From Pelagimonas sp. (GTDB lineage Bacteria; Pseudomonadota; Alphaproteobacteria; Rhodobacterales; Rhodobacteraceae), in assembly GCA_025210265.1 (NCBI GenBank), contig JAOASD010000015.1, positions 62,001 through 126,000 of the forward strand: a stretch of DNA of 64,000 nt, read 5' to 3'. The notes under the pieces were generated by a model. That model was not told the origin of the DNA. It was given only the letters and a program-made list of their open reading frames with translations, and searched no databases. The position numbers were made by a program, and so were the translations under genes. Below, in pieces: positions 53,851 to 62,089 of the stretch. Numbering within the stretch: position 1 is the stretch's first letter; every line of letters begins with the position of its first letter.

Positions 53851-55032
53851 ATGCCAAAGCAAATTCAAGAATATAGTGTGTTCATCTCCTCACCGTCAGA
53901 TGTTGCTAGAGAACGGGAAACTATTCAAGGCGCTATAGAACAGCTGAACCTGCTGCGCGGCCCTGGAGAGGACTTCCGCCTCACCCCCATCCGCTGGGAA
54001 ACCCATGTGAGTACTCAATTTGGAAACCATCCTCAAAATGTCATTAATGAACAAATAGGAGACAACTACGACATTTTCGTCGGAGTTCTTTGCAGTCGAT
54101 TTGGACAGCCAACTCAAGACTACGCTTCAGGTACTGAAGAAGAATTTTCGAGGGCTATGCAAAGGCGCGCCAACGAAGATCATGGACCCGAAGTACTCTT
54201 CTACTTCAAAGACCCGCGCAGCTCAGAGCACCCCATTGATGCGGAACAACTTTGGAAACTTCATACCTTCAAGGAAAGCATTAGTGACAAAGGCATTTAC
54301 GAGGAATTTTCCAATACAGATGACTTACGTGGTAGAGTAACAACTGCACTAGTGAAAGCCATTGATCGGATAAAAAATCGCACCATTTCCACGAGCCGCG
54401 AGCCTGATATTTCAATACAACCAGCCACTTCACCCCAGTCAAACGCTTTAATCAAGATAAGCGACTTCGATGAAGACGCCGGCATCATCGATCTGACTGA
54501 GGCTTTCCTTGATGATATAGAGGCCTTCTGCATCGGCCTTGAAACGATTGGTTCAGCGACAAAAAAACTAGTCGAAAAACTGGACTTAAGATCTGAAGAA
54601 ATCAACAAGTTGAAACCAACGGGGGACATGCGGAAAGACCAAAAAAATGCAAAAACAATAGTGGACAATGTAGCGGCTGAGCTCCAAAGATATTGCCACA
54701 TCCTTGACCGAACCATTCCAGACACTAAAGAGAAATTTTCATCCGCTTTACTCTGCATGAAAAAGGCCATTATCATTTCACGGCAAGATGGAATGACCAA
54801 TCAACAAGAAATCAGTGACATACTTGGCGAACTAGAAACACTAAGATTGGTCATCCAAGGTGCTGACACCCAGGCGAAGGGTTTCAGAGACGCAATTTCA
54901 GAGTGGCCGCGAATGAGTACCAAACTAAATCAGGCAAAGCGGCGCACGATAAGCACCGTGAACAATCTTCTAGTGTTCACGTCTGAGGCCGCAAACCAAA
55001 TAGACTCAACACAGCGGTCGGTACACCCTTAA
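53851..55032 (+). CDS. DUF4062-domain protein (TIR/STALD-like N-terminus)
   Basis: A 393-aa protein. The N-terminus reads YSVFISSPSDVARERETIQG with a following DNYDIFVGVLCSRFGQ and EEEFSRAMQRR, the hallmark of DUF4062, a Rossmann-like domain related to TIR and STALD modules. Residues about 200-380 are helical and coiled-coil-like and I recognise no second domain. The gene is visibly A/T-richer than its neighbours rimO and gcrA and has an isolated position with its own ribosome site (GGAAGGAG). That is consistent with a recent, defence-type acquisition. Its activity is unknown. Confidence 0.8.
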   Translation: MPKQIQEYSVFISSPSDVARERETIQGAIEQLNLLRGPGEDFRLTPIRWETHVSTQFGNHPQNVINEQIGDNYDIFVGVLCSRFGQPTQDYASGTEEEFSRAMQRRANEDHGPEVLFYFKDPRSSEHPIDAEQLWKLHTFKESISDKGIYEEFSNTDDLRGRVTTALVKAIDRIKNRTISTSREPDISIQPATSPQSNALIKISDFDEDAGIIDLTEAFLDDIEAFCIGLETIGSATKKLVEKLDLRSEEINKLKPTGDMRKDQKNAKTIVDNVAAELQRYCHILDRTIPDTKEKFSSALLCMKKAIIISRQDGMTNQQEISDILGELETLRLVIQGADTQAKGFRDAISEWPRMSTKLNQAKRRTISTVNNLLVFTSEAANQIDSTQRSVHP

Positions 55033-55093
55033 ACCACTGGCTCAAATTTAGCAGATAGCGCATAGTAAAAGTTCATATCTCCCCAAAACAAAA

Positions 55094-55117
55094 CAGGCCC
55101 CGATGGGGCCTGCTGTG
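55094..55117 (-). terminator. Intrinsic terminator of gcrA
   Basis: The perfect stem CAGGCCCC (55094-55101) with GGGGCCTG (55105-55112), 3-base loop, is followed on the minus strand by TTTTGTTTT, 27 bases after the gcrA stop. It also lies downstream of the convergent DUF4062 gene. Confidence 0.85.
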
Positions 55118-55139
55118 TTTCACTGCGATCTGTACTGTC

Positions 55140-55766
55140 TTACCGGCGGCGGTCGCGGCGGGACGACATGGGTTGGAAGGCCACGCCAACATGGGCTTCG
55201 CAATAGGGTTTGCCCTGTTGCACCGGCAGGCCACAGAACCAGAAATCATCGGTGGCCGGGTCGCCCACGGGCCATTTGCAGGTGCGTTCGGTCAATTCCA
55301 TCAGCGTCAGCTTTTTGGCCTTTTTCTCGACCTCGCTGACTTTGGCCAGCGCCTCGGGGCTGATTTCATTGGCCGAGGGTTGCGGCGGCAGGGGTTGGCC
55401 TGCGGGGATGATCGCCTTGCGCGCCGGGCTGGGCGTGGGCGCTGCGGGCACAGAGGCCGCGGCGGGCTGCGGGGTCGGGCGCGCCTCGGGCTCCGCCGGT
55501 TTGGGGGCGGGCTTGGGCTCTGCCTTCTTGGCGGTTGCGGCGGGCTTGGGCTTGGGCTCGACCTTGGGCTTGGCGGCGGGCTTTGCAGCTGCAGCCGCGG
55601 CGGGGCTGCCGCCACCACCGGTTTTGTTCGACAGGCCAAGGCGGTGCGCCTTGCCGATCACCGCGTTGCGGGTCACGCCGCCCAGCTCTTTGGCGATCTG
55701 GCTGGCCGACTGCCTTTCGCCCCACAGCTTCTTGAGCAGCTCAACGCGTTCTTCGGTCCAGGACAT
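55140..55766 (-). CDS. gcrA: GcrA cell cycle regulator
   Basis: A DNA-binding co-activator, found mainly in alphaproteobacteria, that works with sigma-70 and often senses GANTC methylation. The N-terminal HTH is MSWTEERVELLKKLWGERQS followed by ASQIAKELGGVTRNAVIGKA. A long Ala/Pro/Lys linker (about 55-130) leads to the C-terminal sigma-binding region with ERTCKWPVGDPATDDFWFCG and KPYCEAHVGVAFQP. The length of 208 aa is normal. The start is the ATG at 55766. It is divergent from the ABC-2 permease. Confidence 0.95.
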   Translation of the reverse strand: MSWTEERVELLKKLWGERQSASQIAKELGGVTRNAVIGKAHRLGLSNKTGGGGSPAAAAAAKPAAKPKVEPKPKPAATAKKAEPKPAPKPAEPEARPTPQPAAASVPAAPTPSPARKAIIPAGQPLPPQPSANEISPEALAKVSEVEKKAKKLTLMELTERTCKWPVGDPATDDFWFCGLPVQQGKPYCEAHVGVAFQPMSSRRDRRR

Positions 55767-55884
55767 AGCGGGAATCCTACTGAAAAAGCGGCACCGCCAA
55801 ACGGGCCGCCCATGTTTTCGTTGGTTCCCTATTCTAATCATCGCGCAACAAGTTACAAGGCATCCAAAATGGATCGGAGCCGCA

Positions 55885-56706
55885 ATGCAGTTACATAATG
55901 AATCGCCTGCCGGGTTTGACCCCGGCGATCGCCGGTTTGGGCGGGTCAACTGGCTGGGGCTGGCCACGCTGGCCCGGCGAGAAATCCTGCGCTTTGCCAA
56001 TGTCTGGACGCAGACCTTGCTGGCACCGTTGGTCACGGCGGGGCTGTTTATGGTGATCTTTACCATCGCGGTGGGATCGCGGCGCGGCGATGTGATGGGG
56101 CTGCCCTTTGCGCATTTCATCGCGCCGGGCATCCTGATGATGACGGTGATTCAGAACGCCTTTGCCAACACGTCGTCTTCGCTGGTGATTTCCAAGGTAC
56201 AGGGCAATATCGTTGATACGCTGATGCCGCCGCTTTCCGCTACCGAGCTGCTGCTGGGCTATCTGGCCGGCGGCGTGGCGCGCGGGCTGTTCGTGGCCGT
56301 GGCGATCAGCACAGCCATGGCGCTGGTGATGGGGATCGTCCCGGCGCATCCTGTTGCGATGCTGGGCTTTGTTATTCTGGGCGCGGCCTTTCTGTCCGCG
56401 CTTGGCGTGATTGCCGGGATCTTTGCGAATAAGTTCGACCAGATGGCGGCCATCACCAATTTCATCGTCACGCCACTGGCCTTCCTTTCCGGCACGTTCT
56501 ACTCGGTCGAGGCCCTGCCCCCCGTGCTGAAAACCATCACCCATGTGAACCCGGTCTTTTACCTGATCGACGGGGCGCGCTGGGGCATGGTCGGGGTCAG
56601 CGACAGCCCGCCCCTGCTGGGATTCGCGGTGGCCTTGGCCGCAACGCTGGCTGTCTGCCTGCTGGCCTGGAGCATGTTCCGCCGCGGGTACCGCCTGAAA
56701 GCCTGA
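55885..56706 (+). CDS. ABC-2 type transporter permease
   Basis: A 273-aa membrane protein with six helices and the ABC-2 signature: REILRFANVWTQTLLAPLVT, HFIAPGILMMTVIQNAFANT, then SSSLVISKVQGNIVDTLM and PLAFLSGTFYSVEALPPVLK. It is typical of exporters of polysaccharide, lipid or drug substrates. No ATPase gene is adjacent, so its partner lies elsewhere. The start is the ATG at 55885. Confidence 0.88.
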   Translation: MQLHNESPAGFDPGDRRFGRVNWLGLATLARREILRFANVWTQTLLAPLVTAGLFMVIFTIAVGSRRGDVMGLPFAHFIAPGILMMTVIQNAFANTSSSLVISKVQGNIVDTLMPPLSATELLLGYLAGGVARGLFVAVAISTAMALVMGIVPAHPVAMLGFVILGAAFLSALGVIAGIFANKFDQMAAITNFIVTPLAFLSGTFYSVEALPPVLKTITHVNPVFYLIDGARWGMVGVSDSPPLLGFAVALAATLAVCLLAWSMFRRGYRLKA

Positions 56707-56839
56707 TGCGCTTTGGCGCGCGCGGTGTCGCATTCCGGCCCCGTTGCGTCCTTGTGGATCGCGCTGCGTAAAGTTGCGCGTTCCAATCTGACCATCGCCC
56801 CTGTATAGGGCTGCAAAGATTTTCCTGAGGAGAAACCGG

Positions 56840-57667
56840 ATGTCCAACGCTCAGCTCGAAGCCGCCATCGAAGCCGCCTGGGAGGCGCGCGACACGATCA
56901 CCCCCGCCACCACCGGCGAACAGCGCGACGCCATCGAAGACACGCTGAACGCGCTGGACAGCGGCAAGCTGCGCGTTGCCGAGCGTCAGGAAAATGGTGA
57001 CTGGCATGTGAACCAGTGGGCGAAAAAGGCCGTTCTGCTGGGCTTCCGCATCAAAGATATGGAAGAGCAGTCCGGCGGCCCGCAGGGCAGTGGCTGGTGG
57101 GACAAGGTCGACAGCAAGTTCAAAGGCTGGGGCGACAACCAGTGGAAGGCCGCTGGCTTCCGTGCCGTGCCAAACGCAGTGGTTCGTAAGTCGGCCTATA
57201 TCGCGCCGGGCGTTGTCCTGATGCCATCCTTTGTGAACCTTGGCGCCCACGTGGATGAAGGCACCATGGTTGACACCTGGGCCACCGTTGGCTCCTGCGC
57301 GCAGATCGGCAAAAACGTGCACCTGTCCGGCGGCGTCGGCATTGGTGGCGTTCTGGAACCGATGCAGGCCGGTCCGACCATCATCGAGGACAACTGCTTC
57401 ATCGGTGCGCGCTCTGAGGTGGTCGAAGGCTGCATCGTGCGCGAGGGCTCGGTTCTGGGCATGGGCGTGTTCATCGGCCAGTCGACCAAGATCGTCGATC
57501 GCGAAACCGGCGAAGTCATGTATGGCGAAGTGCCGCCCTATTCGGTTGTGGTTGCGGGCTCCATGCCGTCGAAAAACGGCATCAACCTGTATTGCGCCGT
57601 GATCGTGAAGCGCGTGGACGAAAAGACCCGCTCCAAGACCGGCATCAACGAGCTGCTGCGCGACTGA
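56840..57667 (+). CDS. dapD: 2,3,4,5-tetrahydropyridine-2,6-dicarboxylate N-succinyltransferase
   Basis: Succinylates tetrahydrodipicolinate in the diaminopimelate/lysine pathway. The left-handed beta-helix hexapeptides run through [59 protein letters not shown] and [16 protein letters not shown]. It is 275 aa and starts after TGAGGAGAAA. dapE, the next succinylase-branch enzyme, is 2.2 kb downstream on the same strand but separated by other genes. Confidence 0.95.
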   Translation: MSNAQLEAAIEAAWEARDTITPATTGEQRDAIEDTLNALDSGKLRVAERQENGDWHVNQWAKKAVLLGFRIKDMEEQSGGPQGSGWWDKVDSKFKGWGDNQWKAAGFRAVPNAVVRKSAYIAPGVVLMPSFVNLGAHVDEGTMVDTWATVGSCAQIGKNVHLSGGVGIGGVLEPMQAGPTIIEDNCFIGARSEVVEGCIVREGSVLGMGVFIGQSTKIVDRETGEVMYGEVPPYSVVVAGSMPSKNGINLYCAVIVKRVDEKTRSKTGINELLRD

Positions 57668-57693
57668 TCCCGCGCCTTTCTGTGAAATTCAGC

Positions 57694-57727
57694 AACGGCT
57701 CCGTTTCAGGCGGGGCCGTTTTCTTTT
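57694..57727 (+). terminator. Intrinsic terminator of dapD
   Basis: Arms AACGGCTCC (57694-57702) and GGGGCCGTT (57712-57720) pair with one G-T wobble and are followed by TTCTTTT. The hairpin overlaps the end of the convergent small gene. Confidence 0.75.
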
Positions 57728-58026
57728 GTGATGTCATAGGCTTCGGGCAGGCAGGGCAGACCCCAGACCGCCGGGGCATCCTTGCGCAAGCGGCGCTGCT
57801 CGAGCAAATCCAGCGCCTCCAGCGCCTTGGCATGATCGCCCGCGTGATCCTTGAGCGCCCGGCGCCAGGCCCGACCCACGGAATGGGGCGACCAGGGCAA
57901 TGCCGCGTGGCTTAGCCACAGGCGGCAGGGGGCGGGCAGGCGGTCGCGCTCGGCCATCGGGTTGACCGCGCGCCGCGAACGCCGCAACCCGCTGCGCAGA
58001 TTGCCTTTGGTGGAAACGGAGCTCAT
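57706..58026 (-). CDS. Small basic DUF6525-like protein
   Basis: A 106-aa arginine-rich protein with no membrane helix. Segments such as SRRAVNPMAERDRLPAPCRL and LPWSPHSVGRAWRRAL resemble small conserved proteins of Rhodobacteraceae annotated as DUF6525; that assignment is from memory of the pattern. The function is unknown. The C-terminal end lies within the dapD terminator. Its ATG is 22 bases from a Zur-box-like site. Confidence 0.6.
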   Translation of the reverse strand: MSSVSTKGNLRSGLRRSRRAVNPMAERDRLPAPCRLWLSHAALPWSPHSVGRAWRRALKDHAGDHAKALEALDLLEQRRLRKDAPAVWGLPCLPEAYDITKENGPA

Positions 58027-58048
58027 GGTTCTGCGCGCCTCGTGAATT

Positions 58049-58064
58049 TGTTACGTTATAACAT
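58049..58064. promoter_or_regulatory. Zur-box-like palindrome in a divergent promoter
   Basis: The sequence TGTTACGTTATAACAT reads on the other strand ATGTTATAACGTAACA. It agrees at 14 of 16 positions with the proteobacterial Zur pattern ATGTTATAnTATAACA as I recall it. It lies between the DUF6525-like gene and the 116-aa gene. The match may be chance, and the GTTATAAC core could also be a -10 region. Confidence 0.35.
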
Positions 58065-58171
58065 ATCAATACCTCGACGGAGAATTCCAGCCCTCTCACA
58101 AGCAAAATGATCAGGATTGGCGCATCCCGATCCCGGTTGTTCCCACCGCCCAGCCGGGCTATGCCGGGATC

Positions 58172-58522
58172 ATGACTCAGGATAGCGCACCCAAGAAAAA
58201 GAAACCGAAAAAGCAGCAGGTCTATACCCTGCTGATCGAGGTCGGCCGCAAGGATGGCGACGGGCTGCCCAAGGGCGCGACCGGCGCGGCGCTGATGTGC
58301 TATGCCAGCGGCGTGGACGAGGCCGAGGCCGTGCGCGAAACCGTGGCGATCTTGAAACAGGCGGATCTGGCGCCGCTGGATGTGACCGGTTACGGCACGG
58401 CACAGGAACGCCGCGAACAGGGCCACGAGATCGAGCCCGACGAGCTGGAGCTGATGGACCGCGCCCTGCGGGAAAATTCGGTCATCGTCGCGCAGATGAC
58501 GCCGTTTTTCGACAAGGAATAG
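58172..58522 (+). CDS. conserved small soluble protein of unknown function (116 aa)
   Basis: I do not recognise a family. The start is a lysine-rich stretch (KKKKPKKQQVYTLLIEV), then a globular alpha/beta part (RKDGDGLPKGATGAALMCYA, DEAEAVRETVAILKQADLAP) ending acidic. It may be an RNA- or protein-binding small protein. It is divergent from the DUF6525-like gene and shares the possible Zur-like site. Its stop codon touches the palindromic repeat at 58522. Confidence 0.6.
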   Translation: MTQDSAPKKKKPKKQQVYTLLIEVGRKDGDGLPKGATGAALMCYASGVDEAEAVRETVAILKQADLAPLDVTGYGTAQERREQGHEIEPDELELMDRALRENSVIVAQMTPFFDKE

Positions 58523-58580
58523 GTGGGTTACAAACCCACCCTACCCCGCATCCAGCCGTAGGGTGGGTTTTCAACCCACC
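58522..58580. repeat. REP/BIME-like palindromic pair
   Basis: Two hairpins, GGTGGGTT-ACA-AACCCACC (58522-58540) and GGTGGGTT-TTC-AACCCACC (58562-58580), share the same 8-bp arms. The outer sequences CCCACCCTAC (58535-58544) and GTAGGGTGGG (58558-58567) are also inverted. The layout is that of a paired extragenic palindrome between two convergent genes. Confidence 0.8.
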
Positions 58581-58584
58581 GCGC

Positions 58585-59658
58585 TCAGGCGGCGCGGGCC
58601 TGCGCCAGTGTATTTGCTTCGAACGAGCCCAGCACTTTCAACCCCGCCCGCGCATGTTCCGGCAACAGCCCCGACGGGCAATCCGCCAGCAAAGAACGCC
58701 CCAGCGCAGCGCGATCCCGCCGCAACCGCCCGATATACAGGCTCTCCATCTGCGCGCCCGCGATCAGCGCCGGTTCATGCCGAGGCAGCAGCAACTGGTG
58801 ATAGGTTAGCAATAGCGGGCTGTCCACGTGATGCGCAGCAAACCCGTTCACCAGGCTCTGCGCCGGGACCAGCACCGCTTCGCGACCAAAGATATATTCG
58901 ACATCGGTGCCGGTGATCACCAGCCGCTGATGCGGCGCCACCACCACGTCCTGCGTCAGACCAAAATAGGGCGCGCGCAGGCGGATCGGGCGGAAACTGC
59001 CCAGCGCGGGCACGGTGCGGTTGACCCGATGCAGCACCGGCACCACACCGTGATCGCGGGTACAGACCGTATCGCCGCAAATCAGCTGCGCCACGGGCCT
59101 GTCCCCAAACGGAGTCGCCACAGGCACCCGCGCGCTAAGCGCCGGCATCGGCCCCACCGGCTGCTGACGATCCGAGGCGGCAAAGAACACCACATCGCGG
59201 TCGATCTCGCGCAGCGCGGGGCGATGCACGATGGAATAGAGATCCTCGGCCAGCAAGGGCGGCGGGGGCGGCGTGTCCTGCGCCACCGGGTGATCGCCTT
59301 CGGGCCGCTCCAACGTGATCCGGCCATGACGCGCCCGGCTGTCCCAGTTGAAGGTGATCCGCAGCACATCGGTGCGCGTGTCCGGCGGCGATTGCAGCGT
59401 GGTGTGGAAACGATCCTTGCCCTGTTCCAGCACCAGCACAATCCCGCCATCCGGCACAGCGCGTATCGAGATCGACCCCGGCCAGGGGGCCTTTCGCTCA
59501 TACTGCAACAAGGTCTGCGGCCGCCCCTCGCCGGACAAGCGGGTTTCCAGCATCAGGCAGCCTTCGGCCAGCAGATCCTCCTGCGGCGCGGCGCTTTGGC
59601 CGAACCGGTCAGGGCAGACCCAACGCTGCCCCTCGCCGCAAATGGCCAGCCAGCTCAT
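58585..59658 (-). CDS. Hint-domain protein (intein/hedgehog-like module)
   Basis: A 357-aa protein. Residues about 145-280 form a Hint_2-type domain: ARVPVATPFGDRPVAQLICG, DTVCTRDHGVVPVLHRVNRT, GSFRPIRLRAPYFGLTQDVV and APHQRLVITG. The position where a processing domain carries its nucleophile Cys or Ser is occupied by VPVATP, so self-splicing is doubtful. The N-terminal part (1-140) is beta-rich and unrecognised. No RTX gene is attached. The start is the ATG at 59658 after GCGAGGC; longer starts are possible. Confidence 0.8.
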   Translation of the reverse strand: MSWLAICGEGQRWVCPDRFGQSAAPQEDLLAEGCLMLETRLSGEGRPQTLLQYERKAPWPGSISIRAVPDGGIVLVLEQGKDRFHTTLQSPPDTRTDVLRITFNWDSRARHGRITLERPEGDHPVAQDTPPPPPLLAEDLYSIVHRPALREIDRDVVFFAASDRQQPVGPMPALSARVPVATPFGDRPVAQLICGDTVCTRDHGVVPVLHRVNRTVPALGSFRPIRLRAPYFGLTQDVVVAPHQRLVITGTDVEYIFGREAVLVPAQSLVNGFAAHHVDSPLLLTYHQLLLPRHEPALIAGAQMESLYIGRLRRDRAALGRSLLADCPSGLLPEHARAGLKVLGSFEANTLAQARAA

Positions 59659-59859
59659 GCTATGCCTCGCGTGATTGTCATACATACCGCCTGTCTGCAG
59701 GGGTTTCCCTGCGCTTTTCGTCAGGCTAGCACGGCAAAGGCCCAGCACGGAATCCGCGCGGCGCTGCACCCCGCACTGCTTGGTGCAAATCCGTCACATT
59801 TGCCAAGCGGCGCGATGCGCGATAGCCATCCTGAAACGACGTAACCGGAGCGCCCCGCC

Positions 59860-61002
59860 ATGACCCTCGATCCCGTTGATCTGACCGCCCGCCTTGTGCG
59901 CTGCCCCTCGGTCACGCCCGAAGAAGGCGGTGCGCTGGTCTTGCTGCAAGAGATCCTGGAACAGGCCGGGTTCGCCTGCACCCGCGTCGATCGCGGCGGG
60001 ATCAGCAACCTGTTTGCCCGCTGGGGCGACAAGGGCCACGCGCGCAGCTTTGGCTTTAACGGGCACACTGATGTGGTGCCCATCGGCAAGGCCGAGGACT
60101 GGACTCAGGACCCCTTTGGCGCTGAAATCGTCGATGGCTATCTGTATGGGCGCGGCTCGACTGACATGAAATCCGGGGTGGCCGCCTTTGTCGCCGCTGC
60201 CGTCGATCTGGTCACAAACGAACCACCCGAAGGCGCCGTGCTGCTGGCCATCACCGGGGACGAAGAGGCCGACGCCCTGCATGGCACCACCGCCCTGCTG
60301 GACTGGATGGAGGCCGAGCAGGAACAGATGTCTGTCTGCCTTGTGGGCGAACCGACCTCGCCCGACCACATGGGCCAGATGATGAAGATCGGGCGGCGCG
60401 GGTCGCTGACCGTCTGGTACAGCGTGAATGGCAAACAAGGCCATGCCGCCTATCCCCATCGCGCGCTGAACCCGATGCCCGCCATGGCGCGGCTGATGGA
60501 TCGTCTGGCCTCGCATGAGTTGGATACGGGCACCGATCATTTTGATGCCTCCACCCTGGCCATCGTCAATATCGACACCGGGAACCCGACGACCAATGTA
60601 ATCCCTGCGCAGACCCGCGCCTGCGTGAATATCCGCTTCAACGATGCCCATACCGGCGCGGACCTGTCGGATTGGCTGCGCGACGAGGCCGCCAAGGTCG
60701 ACGCCGAATTCGGCACAAGGACCGAGGTAGAGATCAAGATCAGCGGCGAAAGTTTCCTGACCCCTCCGGGCCCGCTCTCGGATCTTGTGGCTGCGGCGGT
60801 GAAGGCGGAAACCAACCAGGATCCCGAACTGTCCACATCCGGCGGCACATCGGATGCGCGGTTCATGAAAAACCACTGCCCGGTGGTGGAATTCGGCCTT
60901 GTCGGCAAGCGGATGCACGCAGTGGATGAACGGGTCGAGGTCGCGCAGGTGCACCAGCTGAAATCCATCTACACGCGCATCCTGCGGGAGTATTTCGCAT
61001 GA
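59860..61002 (+). CDS. dapE: Succinyl-diaminopimelate desuccinylase
   Basis: Hydrolyses N-succinyl-diaminopimelate, giving diaminopimelate. The M20 metallohydrolase blocks are [28 protein letters not shown] (His and Asp ligands), [36 protein letters not shown] (Glu pair) and the C-terminal [10 protein letters not shown] with [10 protein letters not shown]. It is 380 aa. It leads an operon: the GNAT gene overlaps its stop by ATGA. Confidence 0.95.
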   Translation: MTLDPVDLTARLVRCPSVTPEEGGALVLLQEILEQAGFACTRVDRGGISNLFARWGDKGHARSFGFNGHTDVVPIGKAEDWTQDPFGAEIVDGYLYGRGSTDMKSGVAAFVAAAVDLVTNEPPEGAVLLAITGDEEADALHGTTALLDWMEAEQEQMSVCLVGEPTSPDHMGQMMKIGRRGSLTVWYSVNGKQGHAAYPHRALNPMPAMARLMDRLASHELDTGTDHFDASTLAIVNIDTGNPTTNVIPAQTRACVNIRFNDAHTGADLSDWLRDEAAKVDAEFGTRTEVEIKISGESFLTPPGPLSDLVAAAVKAETNQDPELSTSGGTSDARFMKNHCPVVEFGLVGKRMHAVDERVEVAQVHQLKSIYTRILREYFA

Positions 61003-61421
61003 GCTTTCACGTGATCGAGACCACCGACACGGCAGCGGCCCATGCCCTGCGCCGGGTGGTTTTCATCGACGAGCAAGGGTTTAGAGAAGACGAAGAATGG
61101 GACGATCTGGATGCGGGCGCGCTGCAGCTGCTGGTGATGGAGGGCGACACCCCCGTCGCCACAGCGCGTCTGCTATATGAGGGCGCAGATGGTCGGATTG
61201 GCCGGATCTGCGTGCTCAAGGACTATCGCGGACATGGGCTGGGCGCGCTGCTGGTGCGCCACGGGATCGACCATTTTGCGGCGCAGGATGAGGTCACGCA
61301 GGTCGTGCTGGGCGCACAGGTCCGCGCGCAGGGGTTTTACGAAAAGCTAGGCTTTGAACCGGTCGGTGACATCTATGACGATGGCGGTGTGCCGCATCAG
61401 GAAATGGTGCGCCAGACATGA
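60999..61421 (+). CDS. GNAT-family N-acetyltransferase
   Basis: A 140-aa single-domain acetyltransferase. The acetyl-CoA site is seen in [20 protein letters not shown] followed by [12 protein letters not shown], with the end-domain [20 protein letters not shown]. It resembles the ElaA/YjcF group. The substrate is unknown. It is coupled by ATGA both to dapE and to the next gene. Confidence 0.9.
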   Translation: MSFHVIETTDTAAAHALRRVVFIDEQGFREDEEWDDLDAGALQLLVMEGDTPVATARLLYEGADGRIGRICVLKDYRGHGLGALLVRHGIDHFAAQDEVTQVVLGAQVRAQGFYEKLGFEPVGDIYDDGGVPHQEMVRQT

Positions 61422-61990
61422 CCCGCCCTACGCTGATCGTGATGGTCAAAGAACCGCGGCCTGGGCGGGTCAAAACCCGTCTGGGCAAGGATATTGGCAT
61501 GACGGCCTCGGCCTGGTGGTTCCGCCATCAGGTGGCGCGCCTGCTGCGTCAGCTGCGCGATCCGCGCTGGCGGATCGTTCTGGCAGTCAGCCCCGATGCC
61601 GCCATCGCCAGCCCTGTCTTTCCTCGCGATCTGCCGCGCATCCCGCAGGGGCGTGGCGATCTGGGGCAACGCATGGCCCGCGCCATGCGCCATGCGGACC
61701 ACGGCCCGGTCTGCGTGATCGGCGCGGATATTCCGGGCATCACCCGGAGCGCGATCTGGCGGGCCTTTCGCGCGCTTGGCAATCATGATGCTGTGTTTGG
61801 TCCGGCCTTTGACGGGGGCTATTGGCTGGTCGGGCTGCACAATGCCGCCGCTGTCCCGGCCGGGCTGTTTGACGGGGTGCGCTGGTCCACCGAACACGCG
61901 CTGTCCGACACGGTTGCCACGCTGGGCGCGGCGCGCGTGGCCTATATCGACCGGCTGCGCGATGTGGACACGGCAGTGGATCTGCCCTGA
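61418..61990 (+). CDS. DUF2064/TIGR04282-type glycosyltransferase-like protein
   Basis: A 190-aa protein with LIVMVKEPRPGRVKTRLGKD at the start, VCVIGADIPGITRSAIWRAF and DAVFGPAFDGGYWLVGL, the pattern of TIGR04282 (arsenosugar-related glycosyltransferase or DUF2064). Assignment to a specific reaction is not possible. It has no membrane segment. It is the last gene of the dapE operon. Confidence 0.85.
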   Translation: MTRPTLIVMVKEPRPGRVKTRLGKDIGMTASAWWFRHQVARLLRQLRDPRWRIVLAVSPDAAIASPVFPRDLPRIPQGRGDLGQRMARAMRHADHGPVCVIGADIPGITRSAIWRAFRALGNHDAVFGPAFDGGYWLVGLHNAAAVPAGLFDGVRWSTEHALSDTVATLGAARVAYIDRLRDVDTAVDLP

Positions 61991-62089
61991 AAGAAAATCC
62001 GCAAAGGCCGGGCGCGGCACGCACTGACGCCCGCGCCCGAGGCGACTTTTGCCCATGACCTTCTGCTGCACCCATGCTACGGCAGGGAT

